A model generated the notes under the pieces. The model had not been told where the DNA came from. It saw only the letters and a list, made by a program, of their open reading frames with translations, and made no database searches. The position numbers and the translations under genes are program-made. A DNA stretch of 64,000 bases from Pseudomonas putida (GTDB lineage Bacteria > Pseudomonadota > Gammaproteobacteria > Pseudomonadales > Pseudomonadaceae). Below, one piece after another: positions 48,391 through 58,064 of the stretch; within the stretch, counting starts at the first letter, position 1; every line of letters starts with the position of its first letter. The stretch is from assembly GCA_029953615.1 (NCBI GenBank), contig CP124529.1, forward strand, positions 558,001 through 622,000, read 5' to 3'.

Positions 48391-48804
48391 TTATTGGGCG
48401 AAAGCGCGCCCCAGGCCGCCCGGCACACCGCTGCTGTCAGTCTCCTGCCACGGCCCATCCGGGCTCAGCGACCAGCTCCAGCCGTTGTCGAAGCGGTAGT
48501 AGGTCCGCTGCCGGTAAAAGGTATTGGGCTTCTTCTCCAGCACATACACACCCAGCTTCGGATCCCAATGGCTGGCCCCACCAGGTGGCGGCGCGAAGCT
48601 GGCCGAGGTGCGCGGCATCGGCTTGGGCGTGGCCGCAGGCTTGCTCGGGGCCGGCTGCCTGTCCGGCACTGGCTTTACCGCCGGCCCCGGCTGCGGCGGC
48701 AGGCGCTCGATCGGTGGTTCGGGCTGCTCGTACGGCTCACGCACCGTACACGCAGACAAACCCAGGGCCAGGGTGATCAGGGTCAGGCGGACGATGCTGT
48801 GCAT
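48391..48804 (-). CDS. Small proline-rich lipoprotein of unknown function
   Basis: 137 residues. Lipoprotein signal peptide with lipobox LSAC (cysteine 19). A proline-rich linker follows (about residues 25-75), then a conserved-looking domain with WDPKLGVYVLEKKPNTFYRQRTYYRFDNGWSWS. Not recognised as a known family. It starts 12 bases after the ccmI stop, so it may be cotranscribed with the ccm genes. Confidence 0.85.
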   Translation of the reverse strand: MHSIVRLTLITLALGLSACTVREPYEQPEPPIERLPPQPGPAVKPVPDRQPAPSKPAATPKPMPRTSASFAPPPGGASHWDPKLGVYVLEKKPNTFYRQRTYYRFDNGWSWSLSPDGPWQETDSSGVPGGLGRAFAQ

Positions 48805-48816
48805 GGCATTGCTCTC

Positions 48817-50007
48817 TTACGGGTCGGGGCTGTCGATGGTCAGGTGCTGGGTGGCCTGGGTGGCGCTGGGCAGTGGTGTGCCCTGGCCAATCCACTCGCC
48901 ATGGGTTGGCTGGCCAGCGCGTGATACACGTGCAACGAGTTGGACTTCGGCAAAGTCCGACAGTTTCATCTGCGGCATCATGGCGTCAGCATCGGACAAC
49001 TCCACCTCGATCGGCAACTGCGCCACCGTCACCCGCTTGGCCGCCAACGGCATGGGCGGGCCATTGCTGGCACGGGCGAAGATGAACACCGTGTCGTCCG
49101 GTTTGACCTTGTCCTTCAGCGCCGCCGCCAGCGCCACCCGCACCTTCAAGCGAGCCGCCACCGGCGCCGTAGCCTGCCCCGGTGAGCCACCCAGGCGCTC
49201 GGCAGCACGGTCGATGCCGCCCTGCAGCGCCGCACGCGAGGCATCACCCTCCGGCAGCTGCGCCAGCAGGCGCTTCCAGTAATCGATGGCTTCCTGATAA
49301 CGCTCGCCCTCAAAGGCGGCGATACCACGCAGGCCAAGGCTGGTCACTTCGTTGGGGTCGGCTTTCAGCGCCTCGTCAGTCAGCGCCTGCAACTGCGCGC
49401 TCCATTGCTTGTCGGCGGCGAAGTACAGCGCCTGTGCCCACTGCCCGAGCAATTCGGGCTGGCGACCGCCCAGGGCCACGGCGCGCTCGAAGGTACGCGC
49501 GGCATCGGCGGGGCGCTGCTCGGCCATATAGGCGCGGCCAAGGAAGTACATGGCCTCGGCCGATTCCGGCTGGGCCTGCACCACGCGCTCCAGGCGGGCC
49601 GTCATTTCTTCCATCGACTTGGGCGCCTCGGCAAACTCCTGGGTCAGTTCCACCTTGTCGGCTGCGCCGAAATGCAGGTACAGCCCCAGCGCCATCAGCG
49701 GCACCAGCAGCGCCGCCAGCAACGGCAGGGCCTTGCCCAGGCTGCTCTGGCGCGTGGGCTCGGCACCTTCGGTATCGGCCAGCAGCTCACGGGCGGCCTC
49801 GTCACGGCCCTTGGCCATCTGCACCTCGTCAAGCACGCCAGCGGCCTGCTGGGCAGCCAGTTCGGCGACGCGCTCCTGGTACAGGGCCACGTTCAGGGCG
49901 GTGCGGTCTTCTTCCTGCTGGCGGCCACGGCCACGCAGGGTCGGGATCAGCAGGAAGCTGAGGGCAGCGAGCAGCAACAGGCCCGCGCTAAGCCAGAATT
50001 CAATCAT
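48817..50007 (-). CDS. ccmI: Cytochrome c maturation protein CcmI
   Basis: 396 residues from ATG 50007. Two N-terminal membrane segments ([19 protein letters not shown] and [19 protein letters not shown]) around a cytoplasmic loop, then a periplasmic TPR domain ([28 protein letters not shown]). Holds apocytochrome c for heme ligation by CcmF/H. Its start overlaps the ccmH end by 8 bases. Also called cycH. Confidence 0.94.
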   Translation of the reverse strand: MIEFWLSAGLLLLAALSFLLIPTLRGRGRQQEEDRTALNVALYQERVAELAAQQAAGVLDEVQMAKGRDEAARELLADTEGAEPTRQSSLGKALPLLAALLVPLMALGLYLHFGAADKVELTQEFAEAPKSMEEMTARLERVVQAQPESAEAMYFLGRAYMAEQRPADAARTFERAVALGGRQPELLGQWAQALYFAADKQWSAQLQALTDEALKADPNEVTSLGLRGIAAFEGERYQEAIDYWKRLLAQLPEGDASRAALQGGIDRAAERLGGSPGQATAPVAARLKVRVALAAALKDKVKPDDTVFIFARASNGPPMPLAAKRVTVAQLPIEVELSDADAMMPQMKLSDFAEVQLVARVSRAGQPTHGEWIGQGTPLPSATQATQHLTIDSPDP

Positions 50008-50488
50008 GGGTCTGTTCTTTTTCCAGCAATTTGGCGAGACGCTCGCGTTCTTCGGCAGACAACTCATTGGCGCCCTGCACAGCCGTACCGCGGCGCCGAC
50101 GCACGATCAGCGCCAGTACCACGAAACCACCGGCCAGCAAAATCCCCGGGCCGAACCACAGCAGCCAGGTGCGCCCGCTGAGCGCCGGCTTGTAACGCAC
50201 GAAGTCGCCATAGCGGTCGACCATGAAGTCGACGATCTGCTGGTTGCTCTTGCCCTCGCCGAGCATTCGGAAGATTTCCCGACGCAGGTCGGCGGCAATC
50301 GGCGCGTTGGAGTCGGCGATGTCCTGGTTCTGGCACTTGGGGCAGCGCAGCTCCTTGGTCAGCTGCTGGTAGCGCTCACGCTCGGCATCGTCGCGGAACT
50401 GGTAGGTGTCGATGGCCGCCTTGGCCACGCCTGCCAGGCTCAACCCCATGAAGAGCCCCAGCAAGGCAGCTGCCAGCCCCCGCTTCAT
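50000..50488 (-). CDS. ccmH: Cytochrome c maturation protein CcmH
   Basis: 162 residues. Signal peptide, then the redox motif LRCPKCQNQ (C-x2-C) that reduces apocytochrome disulfides, then one C-terminal membrane segment ([21 protein letters not shown]) and a charged tail. Overlaps both ccmG and ccmI. Confidence 0.95.
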   Translation of the reverse strand: MKRGLAAALLGLFMGLSLAGVAKAAIDTYQFRDDAERERYQQLTKELRCPKCQNQDIADSNAPIAADLRREIFRMLGEGKSNQQIVDFMVDRYGDFVRYKPALSGRTWLLWFGPGILLAGGFVVLALIVRRRRGTAVQGANELSAEERERLAKLLEKEQTHD

Positions 50489-51021
50489 GGCTTGGCCTCG
50501 TCGACCAGGCCTTGGTAAAGCGGCGCCAGCTGCTCACGCCAGACCGTGGCATCGACCACGCCCACGTGCTTGTAGCGGATGATGCCCTTGGCATCGATCA
50601 GGAAGGTTTCCGGCGCGCCATATACACCCAGGTCCAGGCCCAGGCTGCCCTGATCGTCACGAATGTCCAGCTGGTACGGGTTGTGAAACTCGGCCAGCCA
50701 CTTCAGGGCCGCTGCATTGTCGTCCTTGTAGTTGACGCCGTGAATCACCACGCCCTGCTGGGCCAGCTGGTTCAGGTACGGGTGCTCGACCTTGCACGAT
50801 GGGCACCAGGTGGCCCACACGTTGACCAGTGCCGGGCGGCCGCGCAAGTCGGCCTCGGTCAGGGTACGGTCGCCCTGGGTCGAGGCCAGGGAGAACGCCG
50901 GGAAAGGCTTGCCGATCATCGCCGAGGGCAGCTCGTCAGGCTTGAGGAACAGCCCTTTGTAGAGGAACACCGCCACCAGCAGGAACACCGCCAGGGGGAC
51001 TACCATGATCCAACGCTTCAT
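50485..51021 (-). CDS. ccmG: Thiol:disulfide interchange protein CcmG (DsbE)
   Basis: 178 residues. N-terminal membrane anchor (IMVVPLAVFLLVAVFLY) and a periplasmic thioredoxin domain with active site WCPSC. The cis-proline is in GAPETFLID. Provides reductant to apocytochrome c. Overlaps ccmF and ccmH by 4 bases. Confidence 0.96.
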   Translation of the reverse strand: MKRWIMVVPLAVFLLVAVFLYKGLFLKPDELPSAMIGKPFPAFSLASTQGDRTLTEADLRGRPALVNVWATWCPSCKVEHPYLNQLAQQGVVIHGVNYKDDNAAALKWLAEFHNPYQLDIRDDQGSLGLDLGVYGAPETFLIDAKGIIRYKHVGVVDATVWREQLAPLYQGLVDEAKP

Positions 51022-53008
51022 GCAGCTGCTCCAGACACGCCCAGGGCATCACGCACCCGGGTCTTGACCTTGACGCGGTAGCGCCGGTCGAGGGCCGCCA
51101 GCAACCCGCCCAGGCCGGTCAGCAGACCGCCCAGCCAGATCCAGCGGACGTAAGGCTTGATATGCACGCGCACTGCCCAGGCGCCGTTCTCCAGTGGCTC
51201 GCCGAGGGCTACGTACAAGTCGCGGGTAAAGCCGGCGTCGATGCCGGCTTCGGTCATCATCGACTGCTGCACGGTGTACAGGCGCTTCTCCGGGTGCAAG
51301 GTGGTCACTTCACGGCCATCGCGGCTGACCACCACGGTGCCCTTGTCGGAAATGAAGTTCGGCCCTTCGAAGTGCCTGGCACCCTGGAACAGGAAGTGGT
51401 ACCCGCCCAGCTCCACGCTCTCGCCCGGCGCCATGCGCAGGTCGCGTTCGGCGCTGTTGTTGCTCGACAGCACCACGCCCAGCGCGCACACCGCCAGGCC
51501 CAGGAGTGCGCCAGTTGCATGCCCCAGTAGCTGCGACCGAGCCCGGGCAAGCCCTTGAGCAGGCCTTTGTGGCGGGTCTTGTCGAGAATGTCACGCAGCC
51601 CGCCAAGCACTACCCAGGCGGCCAGGGCGAAAGCGGTCAGGGTCGGCCAGTCGAAGTCGTCGACGATAAAGCCGGCCACCGGCGCAAGGATGGCGCTGCC
51701 GAGCAGCACCGGGGTCATCATGCTGGCCAGCCACTTGCCCGGGGTGTCTTTCCAGCGCACCACCACGCCCACGCCCAGCACCACCATCAGCAGCGCCATC
51801 AGCGGTAGGAACAAGGCGTCGAAATACGGTGGGCCGACCGACAGCTTGGCCCCGGTGAGCGCATCGAGCACCAGTGGGTACAGGGTACCGAGCAGAATCA
51901 TCGAGGCCGCCACCACCAGCACCAGGTTGTTGGCCAGCAACAGCGTCTCGCGTGACCACAGGGCAAAGCCGACCTGGCTCTTGACCACCGGTGCGCGCAG
52001 GGCAAACAGGGTGAGCGAACCACCGACCACGAACAGCAGGAAGATCAGGATGAAAATGCCGCGAGACGGGTCGGCGGCAAACGCGTGCACCGAGGTCAGC
52101 ACACCGGAGCGCACCAGGAAGGTCCCCAGCAGGCTCAACGAGAATGCGGCAATCGCCAGCAGCACGGTCCAGCTCTTGAACACCCCGCGCTTCTCGGTCA
52201 CCGCCAGCGAGTGGATCAGTGCCGTGCCCACCAGCCAAGGCATGAACGAGGCGTTTTCCACCGGGTCCCAGAACCACCAGCCGCCCCAGCCCAGCTCATA
52301 GTAGGCCCACCATGAGCCCAGGGTAATGCCAACGCCGAGGAAGGCCCAGGCAACGATGGTCCAGGGCCGCGACCAGCGCGCCCAGGCGGCGTCCAGGCGG
52401 CCACCGAGCAAGGCCGCGATGGCGAAGGCGAAGGCGACCGAGAAACCGACGTAGCCCATGTACAGCATCGGTGGGTGGACGATCAGGCCAAAGTCCTGCA
52501 GCAGCGGGTTGAGGTCGCGGCCATCGGTCGGCACCTGCGGCAGCAGGCGCTGGAACGGGTTGGAAGTGATGATCAGGAAGCTCAGGAAGCCCACGCTGAT
52601 CATGCCCATGACAGCCAGCACCCGGGCCAGCATCACCTGCGGCAACTGCCGCGAGAACACCGACACGGCGAAGGTCCAGCCGCCGAGGATCAGCGCCCAC
52701 AGCAGCAACGAACCTTCGTGGGCGCCCCACACCGCACTGAACTTGTAGTACCAGGGCAAGGCGCTGTTGGAGTTGCTGGCCACATAGGCAACCGAGAAGT
52801 TGTCGGTCATGAAGGCATGGGTCAGGCAGGCGAAGGCAAAGGCCAGGAAGGCGAACTGCCCCCACGCCGCCGGCCGTGCCAGGCTCATCCACAGGCTGTC
52901 GCCACGCCAGGCGCCGAGCAGCGGCACGCTGGCCTGTACGACGGCAAAGCAGATGGCCAGGATCATTGCCAACTGGCCGAGCTCGGGAATCACCAGCGCC
53001 GCGTTCAT
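51018..53008 (-). pseudogene. ccmF: Heme lyase subunit CcmF, frameshifted
   Basis: Large membrane heme-lyase component that ligates heme to apocytochrome c. ATG 53008. The first 500 or so residues contain the WWD signature (GSWWAYYELGWGGWWFWDPVENASFMPWL). The frame is lost after SYWGMQLAH, and CALGVVLSSNNSAERDLRMAPGESVELGG continues in another frame to the stop at 51018. The break is near 51504-51506 and is equal to two extra bases or one missing base, unlike the other breaks. Corrected length is about 660 residues, normal for CcmF. Confidence 0.9.
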
Positions 53009-53460
53009 GGCCTGGCCTCCCCGCCGGTGGCGGCCTGGCCGCTTTCCTTCAGGGCCTTGGTGACCTCGGGCGGCATGTACTTCTCGTCGTGCTTGGCCAG
53101 TACTTCATCGGCCACCACCACACCGTCGGCGTTGAGCTTGCCGAGGGCGACGATGCCCTGCCCTTCGCGGAACAGGTCGGGCAGGATGCCACGGTAGGTG
53201 ATCGGCACCGACTTGTTGAAGTCGGTGACCACGAAGCGCACGTCCAGCGAATCGGACGAACGCTGCACCGAGCCTTTCTCGACCATGCCGCCGGCGCGGA
53301 TGCGGGTGTCCAGCGGCGCTTCGCCGTTGGCGATCTGGGTCGGGGTGTAGAACAGGTTGATGTTCTGCTGCAATGCGCTCAAGGCAAAGCCGACGGCAAC
53401 CCCGACGCCGACCAGCAGGCCGGCGATGAGCAACAGGCGTTTCTTGCGCTGCGGATTCAC
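53005..53460 (-). CDS. ccmE: Heme chaperone CcmE
   Basis: 151 residues, GTG start. N-terminal membrane anchor ([19 protein letters not shown]), then the periplasmic OB-fold domain with the covalent heme histidine in [11 protein letters not shown]. Receives heme from CcmC/D and gives it to CcmF. Overlaps ccmF by 4 bases. Confidence 0.96.
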   Translation of the reverse strand: MNPQRKKRLLLIAGLLVGVGVAVGFALSALQQNINLFYTPTQIANGEAPLDTRIRAGGMVEKGSVQRSSDSLDVRFVVTDFNKSVPITYRGILPDLFREGQGIVALGKLNADGVVVADEVLAKHDEKYMPPEVTKALKESGQAATGGEARP

Positions 53461-53634
53461 TGGTTGTTCTCCCGGCGCAAACGGCGCGCCTCATCTTGCA
53501 GGTAGGCGACGGCGGGCCAGCACGGGGGCGGCGACATTCAGCGCCAGCACCGCCAGGCAGATGCCATAGGCCGTCCACACGTACAGGCCATGGTGGCCCA
53601 TGGCGAGAAAGTCACCGAAGGTGGCAAAACTCAT
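53457..53634 (-). pseudogene. ccmD: CcmD, frameshifted small membrane protein
   Basis: Small protein that holds the CcmC-heme-CcmE complex together. ATG 53634 gives [24 protein letters not shown] and one membrane segment, then a shifted frame ends early. Removing one base from the GG at 53505-53506 restores [18 protein letters not shown] and a stop at 53457 that overlaps the ccmE start. Corrected length is 58 residues, the usual size. Too short and broken to appear as a long open frame. Confidence 0.88.
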
Positions 53635-54399
53635 TGTGCGGCCCTCCGCCCCAGGCTGTTCAATACCTCATCCTTGACCCAACTGGCGCGCGCCTCGCGC
53701 TTGAGCACTTCCAGGCGCATGCGCAGCAACAGCACCGCGCCAAAGAAGCAGTAGAAGCCCAGCGCCGTGCACAGCAGCGGTAGCCACATTTCTGCGGGCA
53801 TCGCCGGTTTTTCGGTGAGGGTGAAGGTGGCACCCTGGTGCAGGGTGTTCCACCACTCCACCGAGTACTTGATGATCGGGATGTTCACCACGCCGACAAT
53901 CGCCAGTACCGCGCAGGCCTTGGCCGCACTGTCACGATTACTGATTGCCTGGCCCAGCGCAATGATGCCGAAGTACAGGAACAGCAGGATGAGCATGGAC
54001 GTAAGGACGGGCATCCCATACCCACCAGCTACCCCAGGTCGGCTTGCCCCAGATGGCGCCGGTGACCAGCGCCACGGCGGTCATCCAGGCGCCAATCGGT
54101 GCGGCGCATTGCAAGGCGACGTCGGCCAGTTTCATCTTCCACACCAGCCCCACCACCCCGGCCACGGCCAGCAGCACGTAACAGGACTGCGCCAGCATGG
54201 CCGCCGGCACATGGATGTAGATGATGCGGAAGCTGTTGCCTTGCTGGTAGTCCTGCGGGGCGAAGGCCAGGCCCCAGGTGATGCCGACCAGCAGCAGAAG
54301 CACGGCTGCACCGGCAAGCCACGGCAGCATGCGGCCACTGATGGCATAGAACCATTTGGGGGAGCCCAGCTTGTGGAACCACGTCCAGCTTATTTTCAT
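53631..54399 (-). pseudogene. ccmC: Heme exporter CcmC, frameshifted
   Basis: Membrane protein of the WWD family that loads heme on CcmE. ATG 54399 ([18 protein letters not shown]). The tryptophan-rich signature [15 protein letters not shown] is just before the break; [20 protein letters not shown] continues in the next frame. One extra base near 54003-54007 explains it. Corrected length is about 255 residues. The stop overlaps the ccmD start (ATGA). Confidence 0.9.
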
Positions 54400-54445
54400 C
54401 AGGGTACATCCAGGGTATTGGCCGGGCTTGAAAGCCCGGGACTCG

Positions 54446-55114
54446 TTATTCGCCAACGCTGATCTTCAGGCCGGCCGCTATCGCAAAGGGTGCCAGGGTC
54501 ACGGCCAGGGCCGTCAGGCTGGCGAGCCAGAGCAGGTGGCCGGTTGCTGGCATATTCTGCAACGCCGCTTGCAACGCACCACTGCCCAGGATCAATACAG
54601 GGATATACAACGGCAGAATCAGCAATGCCAGCAGCAAACCGCCGCGCTTCAGACCGACTGTCAGCGCCGCGCCCACCGCGCCCAGCAGGCTCAGCACCGG
54701 CGTGCCCAGCAACAGCGAGCCGAGCAGCACCGGCAGGCAATGGCTTGGCAGCCCCAGCATCAGCGCCAGCAGCGGCGCCAACAATACCAGCGCCAGCCCG
54801 GAAAAGATCCAGTGCGCCAGCACCTTGGCCAGCACCAGCAACGCCAACGGATGCGGCGACAGCACCCACTGCTCCAGCGAGCCGTCCTCGAAATCGCTGC
54901 GGAACAGGCCGTCCAGCGACAACAGCACTGCCAGCAGTGCCGCCACCCAGACCAGGCCGGGCGACAAGGTTTGCAACAATTGGCTTTCCGGGCCGACTGC
55001 CAACGGGAACAACGCCACCACGATGGCGAAGAACACCAACGGGTTGGCCAGCTCGGCCGGGCGGCGGAACAGCAAGCGTGCTTCGCGGCGCAACAACAGG
55101 ATGAATACGCTCAT
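54446..55114 (-). CDS. ccmB: Heme exporter protein CcmB
   Basis: 222 residues from ATG 55114 with six membrane segments. Opening [28 protein letters not shown] is typical for the family. Membrane partner of the CcmA ATPase in releasing holo-CcmE. Overlaps ccmA by 4 bases. Confidence 0.95.
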   Translation of the reverse strand: MSVFILLLRREARLLFRRPAELANPLVFFAIVVALFPLAVGPESQLLQTLSPGLVWVAALLAVLLSLDGLFRSDFEDGSLEQWVLSPHPLALLVLAKVLAHWIFSGLALVLLAPLLALMLGLPSHCLPVLLGSLLLGTPVLSLLGAVGAALTVGLKRGGLLLALLILPLYIPVLILGSGALQAALQNMPATGHLLWLASLTALAVTLAPFAIAAGLKISVGE

Positions 55115-55743
55115 GCCGCCCATTGCCCCAGGTTCAGTTCACGGTAACCGGAGGGCTTGCGTTCCAGCGTGTGGTGAGTGGTGAGCACCACCGTGCCGCC
55201 CTGCTCGCAGTGGGCCGCCAGGTGCGCTTCAAGCTGCGCCACGCCCTGCTTGTCGAGGGCGGTGAACGGTTCGTCGAGAATCCACAGCGGCGGGCTGGCC
55301 AGGTACAGCCGGGCCAGGGCCACGCGGCGCTGCTGGCCGGCGGACAGGGTGTGGCAGGGTACATCTTCGAAGCCACGCAGGCCCACGGCCGCCAGTGCCG
55401 TCCAGATCGCCTCGCGGCTGGCCGGCTGGTGCAGGGCGCACAACCAGGTGAGGTTCTCCTCGGCGGTGAGCAGGTCCTTGATGCCGGCGGCGTGGCCAAT
55501 CCACACCAGGATGCTGGCCAGGGCGTGGCGCTGCTCGGCCAGTGGCTTGCCGCCCAGCAGGATCTGCCCGGCGGTCGGCTGCATCAGGCCGGCCAGCAGG
55601 CGCAGCAGGCTGGTCTTGCCGCTGCCGTTGGGGCCGCTGATCTGCAACATGTCGCCGGGCCGCAGCTCGAAAGCGAGGTGCTCGAACAGCAGGCGCCAGT
55701 CGCGCTCGCAGGCCAGGCCCGCGGCTTGGAGGTGAAGGGTCAC
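55111..55743 (-). CDS. ccmA: Heme exporter ATP-binding protein CcmA
   Basis: 210 residues, GTG start. ABC ATPase: Walker [10 protein letters not shown], signature [16 protein letters not shown], Walker [14 protein letters not shown]-loop TTHH. First gene of the ccmABCDEFGHI operon, whose members all overlap or nearly so. Confidence 0.95.
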   Translation of the reverse strand: MTLHLQAAGLACERDWRLLFEHLAFELRPGDMLQISGPNGSGKTSLLRLLAGLMQPTAGQILLGGKPLAEQRHALASILVWIGHAAGIKDLLTAEENLTWLCALHQPASREAIWTALAAVGLRGFEDVPCHTLSAGQQRRVALARLYLASPPLWILDEPFTALDKQGVAQLEAHLAAHCEQGGTVVLTTHHTLERKPSGYRELNLGQWAA

Positions 55744-55773
55744 GGTTTCGCCTTATCTTTGTAGGGTTCCATA

Positions 55774-55888
55774 GCGGTGTCGCCTGCTTCGCGGGCACGC
55801 CCGCTCCCACAGGGTTTCGCGCAGCTTTCAAACCTTGCGGGAAACCTTGTGGGAGCGGGCGTGCCCGCGAAGCAGGCGACACCGCTCC
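55774..55888. repeat. REP inverted pair upstream of ccmA
   Basis: Two perfectly complementary arms of about 36 bases, with flanks GCGGTGTCGCCTGCTTCG outside the usual subtype A core. Lies in the divergent ccmA-fliK region. Confidence 0.9.
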
Positions 55889-55998
55889 AAAACCCTTGTG
55901 TCTCAAGTCGCCCCACTCGCTGCCGTTATACTGGCAACGACGGACGGTCGGCATTATTACACGCGCCGCCGCGCTGCCAAGAGGCCGGGTTCGACAGG

Positions 55999-56008
55999 TT
56001 GTATACAA
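55999..56008. promoter_or_regulatory. TTGTATACAA directly before the fliK start codon
   Basis: The same perfect palindrome found before gcl and puuE, but only 2 bases before the fliK ATG, where a ribosome site is expected. TATACAAT inside it could also be a -10 element. Confidence 0.3.
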
Positions 56009-56010
56009 TC

Positions 56011-57567
56011 ATGACTGAAATCAATAGTCTCGGCGCACAAACCGCGATCAGCCCCCAGGCCATCAAGGCAGGCATGACCGGTGAACTGCTGCGCCTGACG
56101 CAACCGCAGCCCGGTTTGATGGCGCCCGGCGAGACTGCGCAGGCAGAGGTCATGTCGTTGCGTCAGGTGGGCCAGGACTTCCAGCTGGTGCTGCGGTTGA
56201 TGCAGGCCAACGGCACCCAGACCCAGCTGCAAGCCAGCGCCAGCCAGCCCCTGCCCCAAGGTAGCCAGGTCACGGTCAGCCAGCCCGAAAGCAACCGCCT
56301 GGCGATCATGCTGCAGCAGGCCAGCGCCAGCCAGATCGCCACCCTCACCCGCCTGGACACCGGCAAGGTGCCGGTCGGCACCCTGCTGCAGGGCAAGGTC
56401 CTGACCAACCAGGCGCTGGCCCAGGCACCCGGCCAGCCCACCGTCTACCGGGCACTGGTCAGCCTGCTCAACAGCGCCCAGGCCGGCGCCACCCTGAGTG
56501 TGGACAGCCCGCGCCCACTGGCCGTCGGCAGCCTGCTCAGCGCGCTGGTGCAGGGCGACCAGTCACTGCGTTTCGTACCGCTCAGCGGCCGCCAGGACCA
56601 GCTCAGCATTGCCCAGCAGTTGCTGACCCAGCAAAACCGCCAGGCTTCACTGCCCGGCCTGCTCAATGCCCTGCAACAGGTGGCCCGCGACCCGGGCGCC
56701 GATGGCGAGCTGCGAGCCAGCGCCGAACGCCTGTTGGCCAGCCTGCCGGAAGCCCGGCAACTGGGTGATGCCAAGGCAGTAGCCCAAGCCCTGAACAACA
56801 GCGGCGCCTTTCTCGAAGCCAAACTGCTGGGCGGTTTCCCGGCCAGCGTCGCCACCGACCTCAAGGCGCATTTGCTGCGGCTGATCACCGTCGCCCCGGC
56901 CAGCGTACCCGGTGCACCCAACCTGGCCCCCGCCAGCCTGGCCGTTACCATGCCGGCCCTGGCCCGCAGCGCGTTGGGCATGCTCGAACGGGTCAGCCCG
57001 AAACCGCAACCGGGCGCATTCCCGCTGCCGTCGCGCCTGCTCAAGGCCATGGAGGACGAAGGCGACCTGCAACAACTGCTGCGCCTGGCCGCCGCTGCCG
57101 TATCGCGCCTGCAAAGCCATGCCATGAGCAGCCTGCAACAAACCGGTACCCTGGAAAACGGCAACCTGCAGACCACCTGGCAAACCGAAGTGCCGATTCG
57201 TCACGGTCAGGAGTTCATCCCGTTGCAGGTCAAGCTGCAGCGCGAGGAAACCCCGCAACAGCAGGCAGACCGCCAGCACGAAGCGCCAGACCCGCTGCAA
57301 GCACTGTGGCGCATCGAGCTGGCCTTCGACCTGTCGCCGCTCGGCCCCATGCAGGTACAGGCGCAGCTGAGCCAGGGCCGCTTGAGCGGCCAGCTGTGGG
57401 CAGAGCGCGAGCAAACCGCCCGGCTGATCGACACCCAGCTGGGCACCCTGCGCGAACGCCTGCTGGCACGGGGCCTGGAGGTAGGCGACCTGGAATGCCA
57501 CCCCGGCACGCCACCCCATGGCCCGCGTACGCGGGTGGAACAACGCTGGGTAGATGAAAACGCATGA
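56011..57567 (+). CDS. fliK: Flagellar hook-length control protein FliK
   Basis: 518 residues from ATG 56011. Long variable Q-, A- and L-rich N-terminal part, and a conserved C-terminal hook-length domain (about 390-510: LQTTWQTEVPIRHGQEFIPLQVKLQRE, WRIELAFDLSPLGPMQVQAQLSQGRLSGQLWAE). Measures hook length and switches export specificity together with FlhB. The ribosome site is poor (AGG 12 bases upstream, overlapped by TTGTATACAA). The stop overlaps the next gene by 4 bases. Confidence 0.9.
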   Translation: MTEINSLGAQTAISPQAIKAGMTGELLRLTQPQPGLMAPGETAQAEVMSLRQVGQDFQLVLRLMQANGTQTQLQASASQPLPQGSQVTVSQPESNRLAIMLQQASASQIATLTRLDTGKVPVGTLLQGKVLTNQALAQAPGQPTVYRALVSLLNSAQAGATLSVDSPRPLAVGSLLSALVQGDQSLRFVPLSGRQDQLSIAQQLLTQQNRQASLPGLLNALQQVARDPGADGELRASAERLLASLPEARQLGDAKAVAQALNNSGAFLEAKLLGGFPASVATDLKAHLLRLITVAPASVPGAPNLAPASLAVTMPALARSALGMLERVSPKPQPGAFPLPSRLLKAMEDEGDLQQLLRLAAAAVSRLQSHAMSSLQQTGTLENGNLQTTWQTEVPIRHGQEFIPLQVKLQREETPQQQADRQHEAPDPLQALWRIELAFDLSPLGPMQVQAQLSQGRLSGQLWAEREQTARLIDTQLGTLRERLLARGLEVGDLECHPGTPPHGPRTRVEQRWVDENA

Positions 57568-57905
57568 CACAAAAAACCACCCGCCAGGCCATTGCCCTGA
57601 GCTACGACGGCCAGCAAGCCCCCACCCTCAGCGCCAAGGGTGACGATGCGCTGGCCGAGGCCATCCTGGCCCTGGCCCGCGAGCACGAGGTGCCAATCTA
57701 CGAAAACGCCGAGTTGGTGCGCCTGCTGGCGCGCCTGGAGCTGGGCGAGCAGATCCCTGAAGCGCTGTACCTGACCATTGCCGAGATCATTGCCTTCGCC
57801 TGGCAACTGCGTGGCAAGGTGCCCGCCGGTTTCAGCGACGAACCCGAGGCACCGCGCGACATCACCCCGGTAACCGCGCTGCTGCCACCTGGGGGCCACC
57901 GGTAG
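57564..57905 (+). CDS. FlhB C-terminal-domain homologue (FlhX-like)
   Basis: 113 residues matching only the cytoplasmic tail of FlhB/YscU: RQAIALSYDGQQAPTLSAKGDDALAEAIL, then VPIYENAELVRLLARLELGEQIPEALYLTIAEIIAFAW. It starts just after where the autocleavage NPTH motif would be, so it is equivalent to the cleaved FlhB-CC fragment. Coupled to fliK, so it probably takes part in the export switch. Confidence 0.88.
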   Translation: MTQKTTRQAIALSYDGQQAPTLSAKGDDALAEAILALAREHEVPIYENAELVRLLARLELGEQIPEALYLTIAEIIAFAWQLRGKVPAGFSDEPEAPRDITPVTALLPPGGHR

Positions 57906-58064
57906 CTATCTACCACCCCGGTCGGCATCAGCCGTTCAGCCGGCGAACTTCTCTGCAGGGACCGTGCAAGACGAACAGCCGCGCAAGGTGGTAACCATGT
58001 AGAACAGCCTGAACCCTCTGCCTGGCTACGGTAGTGCCTCATTTATCCGCACAGGCTGATACCC

